52,121 bases of DNA. Origin: Streptomyces cellulosae. GTDB taxonomy: Bacteria > Actinomycetota > Actinomycetes > Streptomycetales > Streptomycetaceae. Numbering within the stretch: the stretch's first letter is position 1; the number at the start of each line of letters is the position of its first letter. Below are positions 6,010 to 13,866 of this stretch, piece after piece. The stretch spans positions 1-52,121 of the forward strand of contig BNBH01000041.1 in assembly GCA_014655195.1 (NCBI GenBank), written 5' to 3'. The notes beneath the pieces are model-generated. The model saw nothing but the letters and a program-made list of their open reading frames with translations. It ran no database searches and was not told the origin of the DNA. The position numbers were made by a program, and so were the translations under genes.

Positions 6010-7950
6010 TCACCGCATGCCCGCGCACGCCTCCGCCTCGTCCAGGTAGGCCGCCACCGGGCCCAGCGTCAGCATGCCGCAGGCGGCGCCCGCGTGTTCG
6101 GCGCGCGCGTCACGGAGGGCGGCCGCGGCCCGCGCGGCGGTGTCGCGGTCGCGCAGGCGGACGGCGGCGCGGGCGGTCAGGCACCACAGGGCCTCCTGCA
6201 GGTGGTCGGGCGGCGGCGCGGGGACCGCGGCGAGGGCGGTGCGGGCCTGGGCCACGAGGCCCTGGTCGAGCAGGAGCAGGGGCTCGGTCCAGGGGCGGTA
6301 CGGGCCCCAGTCGAGGCGGGGGTCGGCGGGTGCGGGACGGCCGTGCAGCAGACGCAGGCCCAGCAGGGCGAGCGGGAACAGGCCCCGGTGCAGGCCCGGC
6401 ATCCCGGCCGTACGCAGGGCCTCGTCGGCGGTGCGGTAGCGCGCGGCGACCGCGGCGGGGGACGGTCCGCCGGGCTCGGTGCTGCGGGCGGCCTCGGCGC
6501 GTGCCCGGAACCACGACGTGAGCACAGGAACGAGGGGCGCCTCGCTGGCGGCGGCGAGCCGTTCGGCGGCTTCCGCGTGCGCCGTGGCGGCGTCCAGGTC
6601 ACCGAGGGCGGACGCGGACTGGAGGCGGACGAGCCGGCCCAGTACCGCGTAGGCGGGCAGGTCGTGGGCGGTGGCCAGGGCGAGGATCTCGGCCCCGACG
6701 CGGTCCCGGGCGGGCGCGCCTCCGGGGCGGGTGAAGGAGTGCAGGAACACTCCGTCGAGGGCGAACGCCAGCAGGGCGGGGTCGCCCAGCTCGCGCGCCA
6801 GCGCCTCGGCCCGCCGGGCCGCGTCCCGGGCGCGGTCCCGCTCCGGCGGGGTCTGATCGGCGCTGCGGCTCTCCACCGCGACGGTGGCCAGGAGGCGGAC
6901 GGCCAGGTCGGCGGGGGCGTCGGGGCCGAGCGCGGCGAGGGTGCGTACGGCGGCGTCGACGACCGTCCGTGCCTGCTCGGGGTCGTCGGCACGGGTCCAC
7001 AGGGCGGGCACGTCGTAGGCGCCGATGATCCGGGCGGTGAGGGCGAGGTCGCCGGTGCGTTCCGCCGCCGTGATCGCGGCGAGGCGGTCGCTGCGGGAGC
7101 GGACGAGGGCGTCGCCGCCCGCCAGGGCGAGGGTGCGGGCCAGGTCGACGGTGGTGCGCGGGCCGAGCGGGACGCCGGGTCCCGCCCAGGTGGCGGCGGG
7201 GGCGGTGGACGGCGCGGTCCCGTTGAGGATGTCCGTCTCCAGGCGCAGGAGGTCGCGGCCCGGGTCGAGCCCGAGCCGCTCGGCGAGCGTCGCGCGGGCA
7301 CGGCGGAGGGTGTCCAGCGCGTCGGCGCGGCGGCCCGCGAGGTGCAGGGCGCGGGCGAGGAGCGTCCAGGCGGGCTCGCGCCACGGGTGCACGGCGACGT
7401 GGTCGCGCAGGCCGGCGACGAGGCCGGCGCCCTCCCCGCGGTCGAGGAGCAGACGGGCGTGCAGCTCGACCGCCTCCGCCCGCAGCTCTTCCAGCCGCGC
7501 CCGCTCCCGTTCCGCCCAGGCGGAGCCGGTCACGTCGGCGTAGGCGGGACCGCGCCAGGAGGCGAGCGCCTCGCCGAGTCCGGTCACCTCGCCGGGGGTG
7601 CGCCGGGCGCGGGCCAGGACGTCCTGGAAGCGGTGAGCGTCGACGTCCTCGCGGGGCAGGCGCAGGGCGTAACCGGGGCCCTCGGTGAGCAGGACGCGGG
7701 GCGGGGTGCGGGGTGGGCGGTCGGGTTCGAGGGCTCGGCGGAGGGCGGCAACGAAGATGCGTACGGCGCCGATGGCGCGGGGTGGTGGGTGCTCCGGCCA
7801 CAGATCGTCGACGAGGGTGTCGGTGGTGACCATTCGCCCTTCGGCGGCGACGAGACGCCCGAGGAGCTCACGGTGGCGGGGGCCGCCCAGGGGGGCGGGG
7901 GTGCCGTCGGCCTGGGTGGCTCGGATCGAGCCGAGGACCTCGATGCGCAT
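6010..7950 (-). CDS. SARP/AfsR-type transcriptional regulator with BTAD domain
   Basis: 646 aa. The N-terminal OmpR-like winged helix (MRIEVLGSIRAT through VRIFVAALRRAL) is followed by a bacterial transcriptional activator domain (about residues 95-245, LARALHLAGRRADALDTLRR), the SARP signature. The C-terminal 380 residues are an Ala-rich helical solenoid without a visible NB-ARC P-loop, so it is shorter than AfsR. The ATG at 7950 is preceded by GAGGA at a good distance; an upstream extension to 8124 would run through the intergenic repeats. No biosynthetic cluster surrounds it, so it is probably a pleiotropic regulator or an orphan SARP. Confidence 0.88.
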   Translation of the reverse strand: MRIEVLGSIRATQADGTPAPLGGPRHRELLGRLVAAEGRMVTTDTLVDDLWPEHPPPRAIGAVRIFVAALRRALEPDRPPRTPPRVLLTEGPGYALRLPREDVDAHRFQDVLARARRTPGEVTGLGEALASWRGPAYADVTGSAWAERERARLEELRAEAVELHARLLLDRGEGAGLVAGLRDHVAVHPWREPAWTLLARALHLAGRRADALDTLRRARATLAERLGLDPGRDLLRLETDILNGTAPSTAPAATWAGPGVPLGPRTTVDLARTLALAGGDALVRSRSDRLAAITAAERTGDLALTARIIGAYDVPALWTRADDPEQARTVVDAAVRTLAALGPDAPADLAVRLLATVAVESRSADQTPPERDRARDAARRAEALARELGDPALLAFALDGVFLHSFTRPGGAPARDRVGAEILALATAHDLPAYAVLGRLVRLQSASALGDLDAATAHAEAAERLAAASEAPLVPVLTSWFRARAEAARSTEPGGPSPAAVAARYRTADEALRTAGMPGLHRGLFPLALLGLRLLHGRPAPADPRLDWGPYRPWTEPLLLLDQGLVAQARTALAAVPAPPPDHLQEALWCLTARAAVRLRDRDTAARAAAALRDARAEHAGAACGMLTLGPVAAYLDEAEACAGMR

Positions 7951-8000
7951 CGGTCCATCCTCGCGGGTGAGGGGGGTGCGGGCTGGTTCGAGTCGCCCCC

Positions 8001-8177
8001 GCCGCCCCTTCCCGTCCCGTCCCTGTGGCTGCGCCCCAGACCCCCTTTCGGCTCGTCGGGCCTCGTCCTCAAGCGCCGGACGGGCTGAATTCAGGTGCCC
8101 CTTCCCGTCCCTGGAGCTGCGCACCAGACCCCCTATCGGCCCTTCGGGCCTCGTCCTCGAACGCCGGACGGGCTGTT
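8001..8177. repeat. Two tandem copies of a Streptomyces-type dispersed intergenic repeat
   Basis: Units at about 8001-8092 and 8095-8177 share the blocks CCTTCCCGTCCC, CAGACCCCCT, CGGGCCTCGTCCTC and CGCCGGACGGGCTG with scattered differences. The last block occurs between many streptomycete genes. Both copies have the same orientation and lie between the divergent SARP and hydrolase genes; apart from them I see nothing else in 7951-8251. Confidence 0.75.
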
Positions 8178-8251
8178 GCTGATCCGCTGCTCATCGCCCT
8201 CCCCCACGCTGCTCCCGTCCCCGCAACCCCCTGGAGAAACGGACGCACCCC

Positions 8252-9130
8252 ATGACCCCCACCATCCCCGGCTTCGAACACCTCCGCCTTCCCGGCGTCG
8301 ACGGCATCGAGCTGACCGCGGCCGTCGGCGGGCACGGCAGTCCCGTCGTGCTGTTGCACGGCTTCCCGCAGACCCACCTCATGTGGCGGCACGTCGCCGA
8401 GCGGCTGGCCGCCGAGCGCACCGTGATCTGCCCCGACCTGCGCGGCTACGGCGCCAGCGACAAGCCGGACGCCGGCTCCCCCGGCGTGTACGCCAAGCGC
8501 ACCATGGCCGCCGACGTCGTGGCCCTGACCTCCGCCCTCGGTCACGACCGCTTCGCCCTCGTCGGTCACGACCGGGGCGCCCTCGTCGCCTTCCGGGCCG
8601 GGCTCGACCATCCGGAGACCGTCACCCACCTCGGCATCCTCGACGTCGTGCCGACGCTCGACATGTGGGACGTCCTGCGCGGCGTCTCCGCCGCGGTCGC
8701 CTTCCACCTGTATCTGATGGCGCAGCCGCCCGGACTGCCGGAGGCGATGATCGCGGGCAGCGCGGACGCCTTCTTCGGGTCGTTCCTCGACGCCTGGTCC
8801 GTCGGGCCCGACGCGCTGCCGTCCGACGTGCGGGACGCCTACCTGCGCGCCGGCCGCGCCGCCGTGCCGTCGATCGTCGCCGACTACCGGGCCTCGGCGA
8901 CCGTCGACATCGAGCACGACCGGGCCGACCTCGATGCGGGTACCCGGCTCACCATGCCGGTGACGGTTCTCCAGCAGGACTGGGGCGCCCGGCTGGGCTA
9001 CGACTCCGCGGCCGTGTGGCGGGCCTGGGCGCCGGACCTGGACCACCGGCTGACCAAGGCCGGCCATTTCATGGCCGAGGAGGCGCCCGAGGAGGTGACG
9101 GCGGCGATCCGGGACCTGTTGGCCCGGTGA
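8252..9130 (+). CDS. Dehalogenase/epoxide-hydrolase-like alpha/beta hydrolase
   Basis: 292 aa. VVLLHGFPQTHLMW holds the oxyanion loop, VGHDRGA places nucleophile D107, D131 follows in LGILDVVPT, and H272 in AGHFMAEE completes the triad. This is the layout of fluoroacetate dehalogenases and epoxide hydrolases. However, the second Arg of the dehalogenase carboxylate clamp (D-R-G-x-R) is Leu here, and the halide-site His-Trp is His-Leu (FHLYLMAQP). A defluorinating role is therefore unlikely and the substrate is open. Divergent from the SARP regulator. Confidence 0.85.
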   Translation: MTPTIPGFEHLRLPGVDGIELTAAVGGHGSPVVLLHGFPQTHLMWRHVAERLAAERTVICPDLRGYGASDKPDAGSPGVYAKRTMAADVVALTSALGHDRFALVGHDRGALVAFRAGLDHPETVTHLGILDVVPTLDMWDVLRGVSAAVAFHLYLMAQPPGLPEAMIAGSADAFFGSFLDAWSVGPDALPSDVRDAYLRAGRAAVPSIVADYRASATVDIEHDRADLDAGTRLTMPVTVLQQDWGARLGYDSAAVWRAWAPDLDHRLTKAGHFMAEEAPEEVTAAIRDLLAR

Positions 9131-9164
9131 CCAAAGGACGAGCGAAGAAAAACCCCTGACGGGA

Positions 9165-9181
9165 ATACCCCCTTGGGGTAT
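9165..9181. promoter_or_regulatory. CsoR/RcnR-type operator
   Basis: ATACCCC (9165-9171), spacer CTT, GGGGTAT (9175-9181) is a perfect inverted repeat of the TA-C-tract/G-tract-TA type bound by CsoR copper sensors in actinobacteria. It precedes the DUF4396 gene by about 95 bp and suggests de-repression by copper or another metal. No csoR gene lies in the window. Confidence 0.65.
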
Positions 9182-9212
9182 ACAGTTCACGGTGTGCGCG
9201 GGGACACACACC

Positions 9213-9272
9213 GTCCCCGTGACGCTTCGAAGGGGGATGAGGGTCCCCGTGACGCTTCGAAGGGGGATGAGG
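9213..9272 (+). repeat. Perfect 30-bp tandem duplication in the DUF4396 leader
   Basis: The unit GTCCCCGTGACGCTTCGAAG plus GGGGATGAGG occurs at 9213-9242 and 9243-9272. Each copy carries a ribosome-site-like GAAGGGGGA; the second copy serves the ATG at 9276. The duplication adds a redundant ribosome-binding platform in the leader. Confidence 0.85.
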
Positions 9273-9275
9273 TTT

Positions 9276-9761
9276 ATGGACCACGCCATGCACCACCAGA
9301 CCGGTGCCGGGCACGAGGCACGGCCCGGCACGACCTGGTCGATGGCGGTCCGGGCGACACTGCACTGCCTGCTCGGCTGTGCCATCGGCGAGATCCTCGG
9401 CATGGTCATCGGCACGGCCCTGCTGTGGGGCAACGTCCCGACAATGGTCCTGGCCATCGGCCTGGCCTTCGTCTTCGGCTACTCCTTCACCCTCTTCGCC
9501 GTCGTCCGCGCCGGGGTGTCCCTGAAGTCCGCCGTGAAGATCGCGCTGGCCGCCGACACCGTCTCCATCGCGGTGATGGAGCTGGTCGACAACGTCATCA
9601 TCGCGCTGACCCCGGGAGCGATGGACGCCGAGCTGTCCGAGGGCCTCTTCTGGTACGCGCTGCTCGGCGGCTTCGCCGTCGCCTTCCTGGTCACCACCCC
9701 GGTCAACAAGTGGATGATCGGCCGGGGCAAGGGCCACGCGGTGGTCCACGCCCACCACTGA
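9276..9761 (+). CDS. DUF4396 membrane protein
   Basis: 161 aa. A His/Met-rich N-terminus (MDHAMHHQ) is followed by four predicted membrane helices, including HCLLGCAIGEILGMVIG, LAIGLAFVFGYSFTLFAV and the last helix LGGFAVAFLVTTPV. This matches the DUF4396 family, which often sits near heavy-metal genes. The ATG at 9276 is chosen for its distance from the second GAAGGGGGA; in-frame starts at 9192 and 9267 are possible but would extend through the duplication. The C-terminus is also His-rich (HAVVHAHH). The CsoR-type operator upstream suggests a copper-responsive function, inferred. Confidence 0.85.
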   Translation: MDHAMHHQTGAGHEARPGTTWSMAVRATLHCLLGCAIGEILGMVIGTALLWGNVPTMVLAIGLAFVFGYSFTLFAVVRAGVSLKSAVKIALAADTVSIAVMELVDNVIIALTPGAMDAELSEGLFWYALLGGFAVAFLVTTPVNKWMIGRGKGHAVVHAHH

Positions 9762-9780
9762 CCCCACCCCGGCCCACCCG

Positions 9781-10407
9781 TCAATGCACGCCCGTCGTCC
9801 CTTCCGCGTCGGCCAGCAGTCTCCGCAGGTCGGCGCGGGCGCGGGCGACGCGGGAGCGGACCGTGCCGACCGGGCAGCCGGTCCGCGCGGCCACGTCCGC
9901 GTACGGCAGCCCGGCGAGCTGGGTGAGGACGAACGCCTCCCGCCGCTCGTCCGGCAGCGTGGCCAGCAGGGCGGACAGGGCGACCCCGTCGTCGAAGCCG
10001 GGCAGGCCACGCGGCTGGGCCCGCTCCACGGCCGCCTGCCAGTCCGGCGCGTCCGAGAGCCGGGGCCGCGCGGCGGCGTAGCGGTGGCTGTCGACGACGG
10101 CCCGGCGGGCTATCGCCAGCAGCCACACCCGCGCCGGCGCGCGGCCCTCGAAGCGGTGCAGTCCGGCGAGGGCGCGCAGGAAGGTGTCCTGCGCGAGGTC
10201 GTCCACAGCCTGGGGATCGCCGCACAGGTGGGTGACGTAGCGGAGCACGTCCCGGTGCAGGGCGCGGACGAACCGGTCGCCCGCGTCCGCGTCACCGCTC
10301 CGGGCGGCCAGCGCCCAGGCCGTCGCCGAGGCGTCGGGGGGCGAGGCGTCGGCCGACGCCTCGTCCGCGGTGGGGGCATGGGCACGGGGCAGGGCAGAGG
10401 TGATCAC
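9781..10407 (-). CDS. ECF-type RNA polymerase sigma factor
   Basis: 208 aa. Region 2 is clear (DVLRYVTHLCGDPQAVDDLAQDTFLRA, helices in the usual order) and region 4 contains LPDERREAFVLTQLAGLPYADVAARTG with the HTH ending GTVRSRVARARADL. An acidic, Ala-rich 35-residue N-terminal extension precedes region 2. No anti-sigma gene with a zinc HxxxCxxC motif is adjacent; the next gene upstream on this strand is a membrane protein with a His/Met-rich loop. It converges on the DUF4396 gene with a 19-bp gap. Confidence 0.9.
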   Translation of the reverse strand: MITSALPRAHAPTADEASADASPPDASATAWALAARSGDADAGDRFVRALHRDVLRYVTHLCGDPQAVDDLAQDTFLRALAGLHRFEGRAPARVWLLAIARRAVVDSHRYAAARPRLSDAPDWQAAVERAQPRGLPGFDDGVALSALLATLPDERREAFVLTQLAGLPYADVAARTGCPVGTVRSRVARARADLRRLLADAEGTTGVH

Positions 10408-10433
10408 CTGATGTCCTTCTCGGAGTCCGTGAT

Positions 10434-10467
10434 CCGGACCGGGGCAGCACGCGCCGCACCGGTCCGG
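10434..10467. promoter_or_regulatory. 9-bp inverted repeat upstream of the sigma gene
   Basis: CCGGACCGG (10434-10442) and CCGGTCCGG (10459-10467) flank a 16-nt loop about 27 bp before the sigma factor start. It could be an operator or part of a read-through terminator system from the membrane gene. Confidence 0.4.
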
Positions 10468-10543
10468 TGAGCAGGGGAAACGGCCCTACGGCCCCACGGG
10501 CGCCCGTGACGGCGCGATGCGGCGTGTGGACGTACGGCCGGTG

Positions 10544-10572
10544 ACCCGGGGCGTACGAACGACGCCCCGGGT
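10544..10572 (-). terminator. Hairpin terminator after the membrane gene
   Basis: ACCCGGGGCGT (10544-10554), loop ACGAACG, ACGCCCCGGGT (10562-10572): a perfect 11-bp stem 14 bp beyond the stop of the leftward gene ending at 10586. Confidence 0.65.
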
Positions 10573-10585
10573 GGATCAGCTGTCG

Positions 10586-11212
10586 TCAGGCGACAGCGGT
10601 CCCCCTGGGCGGACCCCGCGAGGTGAGCGCGTGGACGAGCAGCCGCAGCGCCGGCCTGCGCTCCGAACGCGGCCGGCGCGGCCGGACCCGGGGGCGTCCG
10701 AGGGCCGGCGGGAGCCGGAACGGCAGCCGCAGCGGCGCGATCAGCCGGCCCGCCACCGCCCGCAGGATGCGGAACGCGGCCCGCTCGCCGTGTCCCAGCC
10801 ACAGGCCGGTGAGCAGCGCGGCCAGCAGGTGGGCGGCGAGCATCCCGGACGACGAGCCGCCACTGCCGGAAGACGCCACCAGGGCAAGGTCCTCGGAGCC
10901 CACGACCGGCGGATGCTCCCTCCCCATGTGCGCCGCATGCATCCCGTGCGCCTCACCCACAGGCGCCCCCGTCGAGAACACCTGGTGCAACCCCGTCTGC
11001 GCGACCACCGCGACCCCGACCACCGTCGGCAGCCCGCGTTCCCGCCCTGCCAGGCACCACCCGGCCACGCCCGTCGCGACGGCGCCCGCGCCCAGCGTCC
11101 AGCCGGGGACATGGCTGCCGGACATCAGCACATGGCCCAGCGCGGCGAGCAGCACGCAGACGGCCGCGAACACCGCGGCCCGTACCGTGCGCACGCCCCA
11201 CCCTGCCGTCAT
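10586..11212 (-). CDS. Integral membrane protein with His/Met-rich loop
   Basis: 208 aa. Four predicted membrane helices: about residues 9-31, 36-58, 61-79 and 118-138. The loop between helices 3 and 4 reads EAHGMHAAHMGREHPP, rich in potential metal ligands. The last 60 residues are strongly basic (PRVRPRRPRSERRP) and probably cytoplasmic. ATG at 11212 has GAGG 4 nt upstream. It lies upstream of the ECF sigma gene on the same strand, with two hairpins between them, and close to the CsoR-operator DUF4396 gene, so a metal-homeostasis role is plausible. The family is not named with certainty. Confidence 0.7.
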   Translation of the reverse strand: MTAGWGVRTVRAAVFAAVCVLLAALGHVLMSGSHVPGWTLGAGAVATGVAGWCLAGRERGLPTVVGVAVVAQTGLHQVFSTGAPVGEAHGMHAAHMGREHPPVVGSEDLALVASSGSGGSSSGMLAAHLLAALLTGLWLGHGERAAFRILRAVAGRLIAPLRLPFRLPPALGRPRVRPRRPRSERRPALRLLVHALTSRGPPRGTAVA

Positions 11213-11291
11213 CGCGCCTCATCCTGGCACCCGGGCCCTCCCCGCCTCAGGTGAACGCGCACACCGGGTGAGCGGGGTCACCGGGCCCCGC

Positions 11292-11326
11292 ACGCACGGC
11301 AGTCGGGCGTACGCACGGCAGTCGGG
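11292..11326. repeat. 16-bp direct repeats, 19-bp period
   Basis: ACGCACGGCAGTCGGG occurs at 11292-11307 and 11311-11326, just before a TAAAGT (11344-11349) that may be the -10 box of the SulP transcript. Two turns of helix between copies would suit a dimeric activator or repressor. Confidence 0.5.
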
Positions 11327-11420
11327 GGCCTCCGGGCACCCGGTAAAGTGGACGGGTCAGCCGTGTCGGGGCCGACGAAGCCCCCGGCGAAGACCGCAGT
11401 CCGCAGGAGAGAGCGAGCGC

Positions 11421-11459
11421 ATGTCCGTGATGCCCCGCGCCGCTGCCTTCCCGCCGTGA
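11421..11459 (+). CDS. Upstream ORF / leader peptide before SulP
   Basis: 12 codons, MSVMPRAAAFPP, with a strong ribosome site AGGAGAGAG 7 nt before the ATG, much better than that of the main gene. It ends Pro-Pro-stop, a context known to slow termination in several regulatory upstream ORFs. About 110 nt of C-rich leader separates it from the SulP start, room for an attenuator. No Cys or Met run is present, so it is not the sulfur-type leader peptide seen in other actinobacteria. Translation is inferred from the ribosome site alone. Confidence 0.5.
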   Translation: MSVMPRAAAFPP

Positions 11460-11571
11460 CCCTTCGCCTCCCCTCGGCGTCCGGAGTCCCTCCGCGCCGC
11501 ACCCCCGTGGTCCCCGGGGCCCACGCCCACTGATCCGGACCCGGATTCCCCTCCGTACGAGGCCGTCCCGC

Positions 11572-13146
11572 GTGCCCGTCTCATCCCCGCGTGCCCCCGT
11601 CCCCGGCGCGCCCGAGCAACGACAGGTTCCTCTTCCCTTGTCCATGTCCTCCGCCCTGTCCCCGTCCGCCTGGCTGCGCGGCTCCCGGCGTCCGTCCTGG
11701 CTCTCCGACCCGAAGGTGCTGCGCACCGAGGTGCTCGGCGGTCTGGTCGTGGCGCTGGCGCTGATTCCCGAGGCGATCTCCTTCTCGATCATCGCCGGCG
11801 TCGACCCGGCGGTCGGTCTGTTCGCCTCGTTCACCATGGCCGTGACGATCGCGCTCGTCGGCGGCCGGCCCGCCATGATCTCGGCGGCGACCGGCGCCGT
11901 CGCCCTCGTCATCGCGCCGCTCAACCGCGACCACGGCTTCGGTCATCTGATCGCCGCCGTGATCCTCGCCGGGGTGTTCCAGATCGTGCTGGGCGCGCTC
12001 GGGGTGGCGAAGCTGATGCGGTTCGTGCCGCGCAGCGTGATGGTCGGCTTCGTGAACTCGCTCGCCATCCTGATCTTCATGGCGCAGGTGCCGGAGATGA
12101 CGGACGTGCCGTGGCCGGTGTATCCGCTGATCGCGGCGGGTCTCGCGATGATGGTGTTCTTCCCGAGGCTGACCACCGTGGTGCCGGCGCCGCTGGTGTC
12201 CATCGTGATCCTCACCGTGATCACCGTCGCGGCCGGGATCGCCGTGCCGACGGTCGGCGACAAGGGCGACCTGCCGTCGTCACTGCCCGTGCCGGGGCTG
12301 CCGGACGTGCCGTTCACCCTGGACACGCTCACCACCGTCGCGCCGTACGCCTTCGCCATGGCGCTGGTCGGCCTGATGGAGTCGCTGATGACGGCCAAGC
12401 TGGTCGACGACATCACCGACACCCGCTCCTCCAAGACGCGTGAGTCCGTCGGGCAGGGCGTCGCCAACATCGTCACCGGCTTCTTCGGCGGCATGGGCGG
12501 CTGCGCGATGATCGGCCAGACGATGATCAACGTGCGGGTGTCCGGGGCGCGGACCCGGCTGTCGACGTTCCTGGCGGGCGCGTTCCTGATGGTGCTGTGC
12601 ATCGTGTTCGGGCCGGTCGTCTCCGACATCCCGATGGCGGCGCTGGTCGCGGTCATGGTGATGGTGTCGGTGGCGACGTTCGACTGGCACTCGATCGCGC
12701 CGAGGACACTGCGGCGGATGCCCGTCGGGGAGACCGTCGTCATGCTGGTCACCGTCGTCTGCGTGGTCGCCACCCACAACCTCGCCATCGGCGTCGTCGT
12801 CGGCTCGGTCGCCGCGATGGTGGTGTTCGCGCGGCGCGTCGCCCGGCTCGCCGAGGTCACCGCGGTCACCGACCCCGACGGCGGCACGGTGGTCTACCGG
12901 GTCACCGGCGAGCTGTTCTTCGCCTCCTCCAACGAGCTGGTCGGCCAGTTCTCGTACGCCACCGACCCCGACCGCGTCGTGATCGACCTGTCCGCCGCCC
13001 ACATCTGGGACGCCTCCTCGGTGGCCGCGCTCGACGCCGTCGGGACGAAGTACGCCCAGCGCGGCAAGACCGTCGAGATCGTGGGGCTGAACGAGCCCAG
13101 CGCACGGATCCACAGGACGCTGAGCGGCGAGCTCACCGGCAGCTGA
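11572..13146 (+). CDS. SulP-family anion transporter with STAS domain
   Basis: 524 aa. The transport domain has 10 or more hydrophobic segments (LGGLVVALALIPEAISFSII, FASFTMAVTIALVGGRPAMI, GFVNSLAILIFMAQVP and others). A cytoplasmic STAS domain follows at about residues 420-515 (VYRVTGELFFASSNELVGQF, DRVVIDLSAAHIWDASSVAA). Members move sulfate, bicarbonate or dicarboxylates; the substrate cannot be read here. The GTG at 11572 has CGAGG 9 nt upstream; an ATG at 11644 (500 aa) fits the family equally well but has no ribosome site. The upstream ORF suggests post-transcriptional control. Confidence 0.9.
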   Translation: MPVSSPRAPVPGAPEQRQVPLPLSMSSALSPSAWLRGSRRPSWLSDPKVLRTEVLGGLVVALALIPEAISFSIIAGVDPAVGLFASFTMAVTIALVGGRPAMISAATGAVALVIAPLNRDHGFGHLIAAVILAGVFQIVLGALGVAKLMRFVPRSVMVGFVNSLAILIFMAQVPEMTDVPWPVYPLIAAGLAMMVFFPRLTTVVPAPLVSIVILTVITVAAGIAVPTVGDKGDLPSSLPVPGLPDVPFTLDTLTTVAPYAFAMALVGLMESLMTAKLVDDITDTRSSKTRESVGQGVANIVTGFFGGMGGCAMIGQTMINVRVSGARTRLSTFLAGAFLMVLCIVFGPVVSDIPMAALVAVMVMVSVATFDWHSIAPRTLRRMPVGETVVMLVTVVCVVATHNLAIGVVVGSVAAMVVFARRVARLAEVTAVTDPDGGTVVYRVTGELFFASSNELVGQFSYATDPDRVVIDLSAAHIWDASSVAALDAVGTKYAQRGKTVEIVGLNEPSARIHRTLSGELTGS

Positions 13147-13215
13147 CCGGACGGCGCGACAACCGGTCAGTTTCCGAGAAGCGCCGGCGACCGGGGCGGC
13201 CCTACCGTCGACTCC

Positions 13216-13845
13216 ATGAACTCCATCGACTCCGTCACGCTGGGGGTGGCCGACCCCACGGCCGCCGCGCGCTTCTACTCCGACGCCTTCGGCCTGGACC
13301 GGGAGCGGGTGCGCCTGCGCCCCTCCGACGAGCCCACGAGCGGCTTCCGCGGCTTCACCCTGTCGCTGGTGACGTCCCAGCCCGGTGACGTCGACGCGCT
13401 GCACCGGGCCGCCCTCGACGCGGGCGCCACCCAGCTGAAGCCCGCCGAGAAGTCCCTGTGGGGCTACGGCGGCGTCGTCCAGGCGCCCGACGGCACGGTC
13501 TGGCAGCTGGTGACCTCGACGAAGAAGAACACCGGCCCGGTCACCCGGACGATCGACGAGATCGTGCTGCTGCTCGGCGTCGAGGACGTGAAGGCGACCA
13601 AGCAGTTCTACGTCGAGCGCGGGCTGACCGTCGGCAAGAGCTTCGGCGGCAAGTACGTCGAGTTCGCGGGCGACCCCGGCAGCATCAAACTGTCGCTGTA
13701 CAAGCGGAAGGCGCTGGCGAAGGTCGCGGGCGTGCCCGTCGAGGGCGGCGGCTCCCACCGCATCGCCCTCGTCAGCCCGATCGGTCCGTTCACCGATCCG
13801 GACGGCTTCGTCTGCGAGGCGCCGGAGCGGAAGCCGGACGAGTGA
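13216..13845 (+). CDS. VOC-superfamily protein, two glyoxalase-like modules
   Basis: 209 aa with two beta-alpha-beta-beta-beta modules: the first begins SIDSVTLGVADPTAAARFYS, the second EIVLLLGVEDVKATKQFYVE. Each contains the FY-x-GL pattern of glyoxalase/bleomycin-resistance/extradiol dioxygenase proteins. Metal ligands are not complete by eye, so it may be a binding protein or a non-canonical enzyme. It lies 69 bp after SulP on the same strand and converges on the M20 peptidase. Confidence 0.85.
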   Translation: MNSIDSVTLGVADPTAAARFYSDAFGLDRERVRLRPSDEPTSGFRGFTLSLVTSQPGDVDALHRAALDAGATQLKPAEKSLWGYGGVVQAPDGTVWQLVTSTKKNTGPVTRTIDEIVLLLGVEDVKATKQFYVERGLTVGKSFGGKYVEFAGDPGSIKLSLYKRKALAKVAGVPVEGGGSHRIALVSPIGPFTDPDGFVCEAPERKPDE

Positions 13846-13866
13846 GACACGGGCCGGCCCGCCCGC

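Noticed and set aside
6010..7950. SARP gene taken as a sign of a biosynthetic gene cluster
   Set aside because: No polyketide, NRPS, terpene or RiPP genes lie in the window; neighbours are unrelated enzymes.
7980..8000. TTCGAGTC resembling a tRNA T-loop
   Set aside because: Flanking bases cannot form the T-stem or acceptor stem; no cloverleaf.
6094..8088. Long rightward frame opposite the SARP gene
   Set aside because: Gly/Ala/Arg-rich antisense shadow without motifs; the SARP winged helix and BTAD are clear on the minus strand.
12280..13758. Long leftward frame opposite SulP and the VOC gene
   Set aside because: Composition (Asp/Gly/His/Arg) and crossing of two real genes mark it as an antisense shadow.
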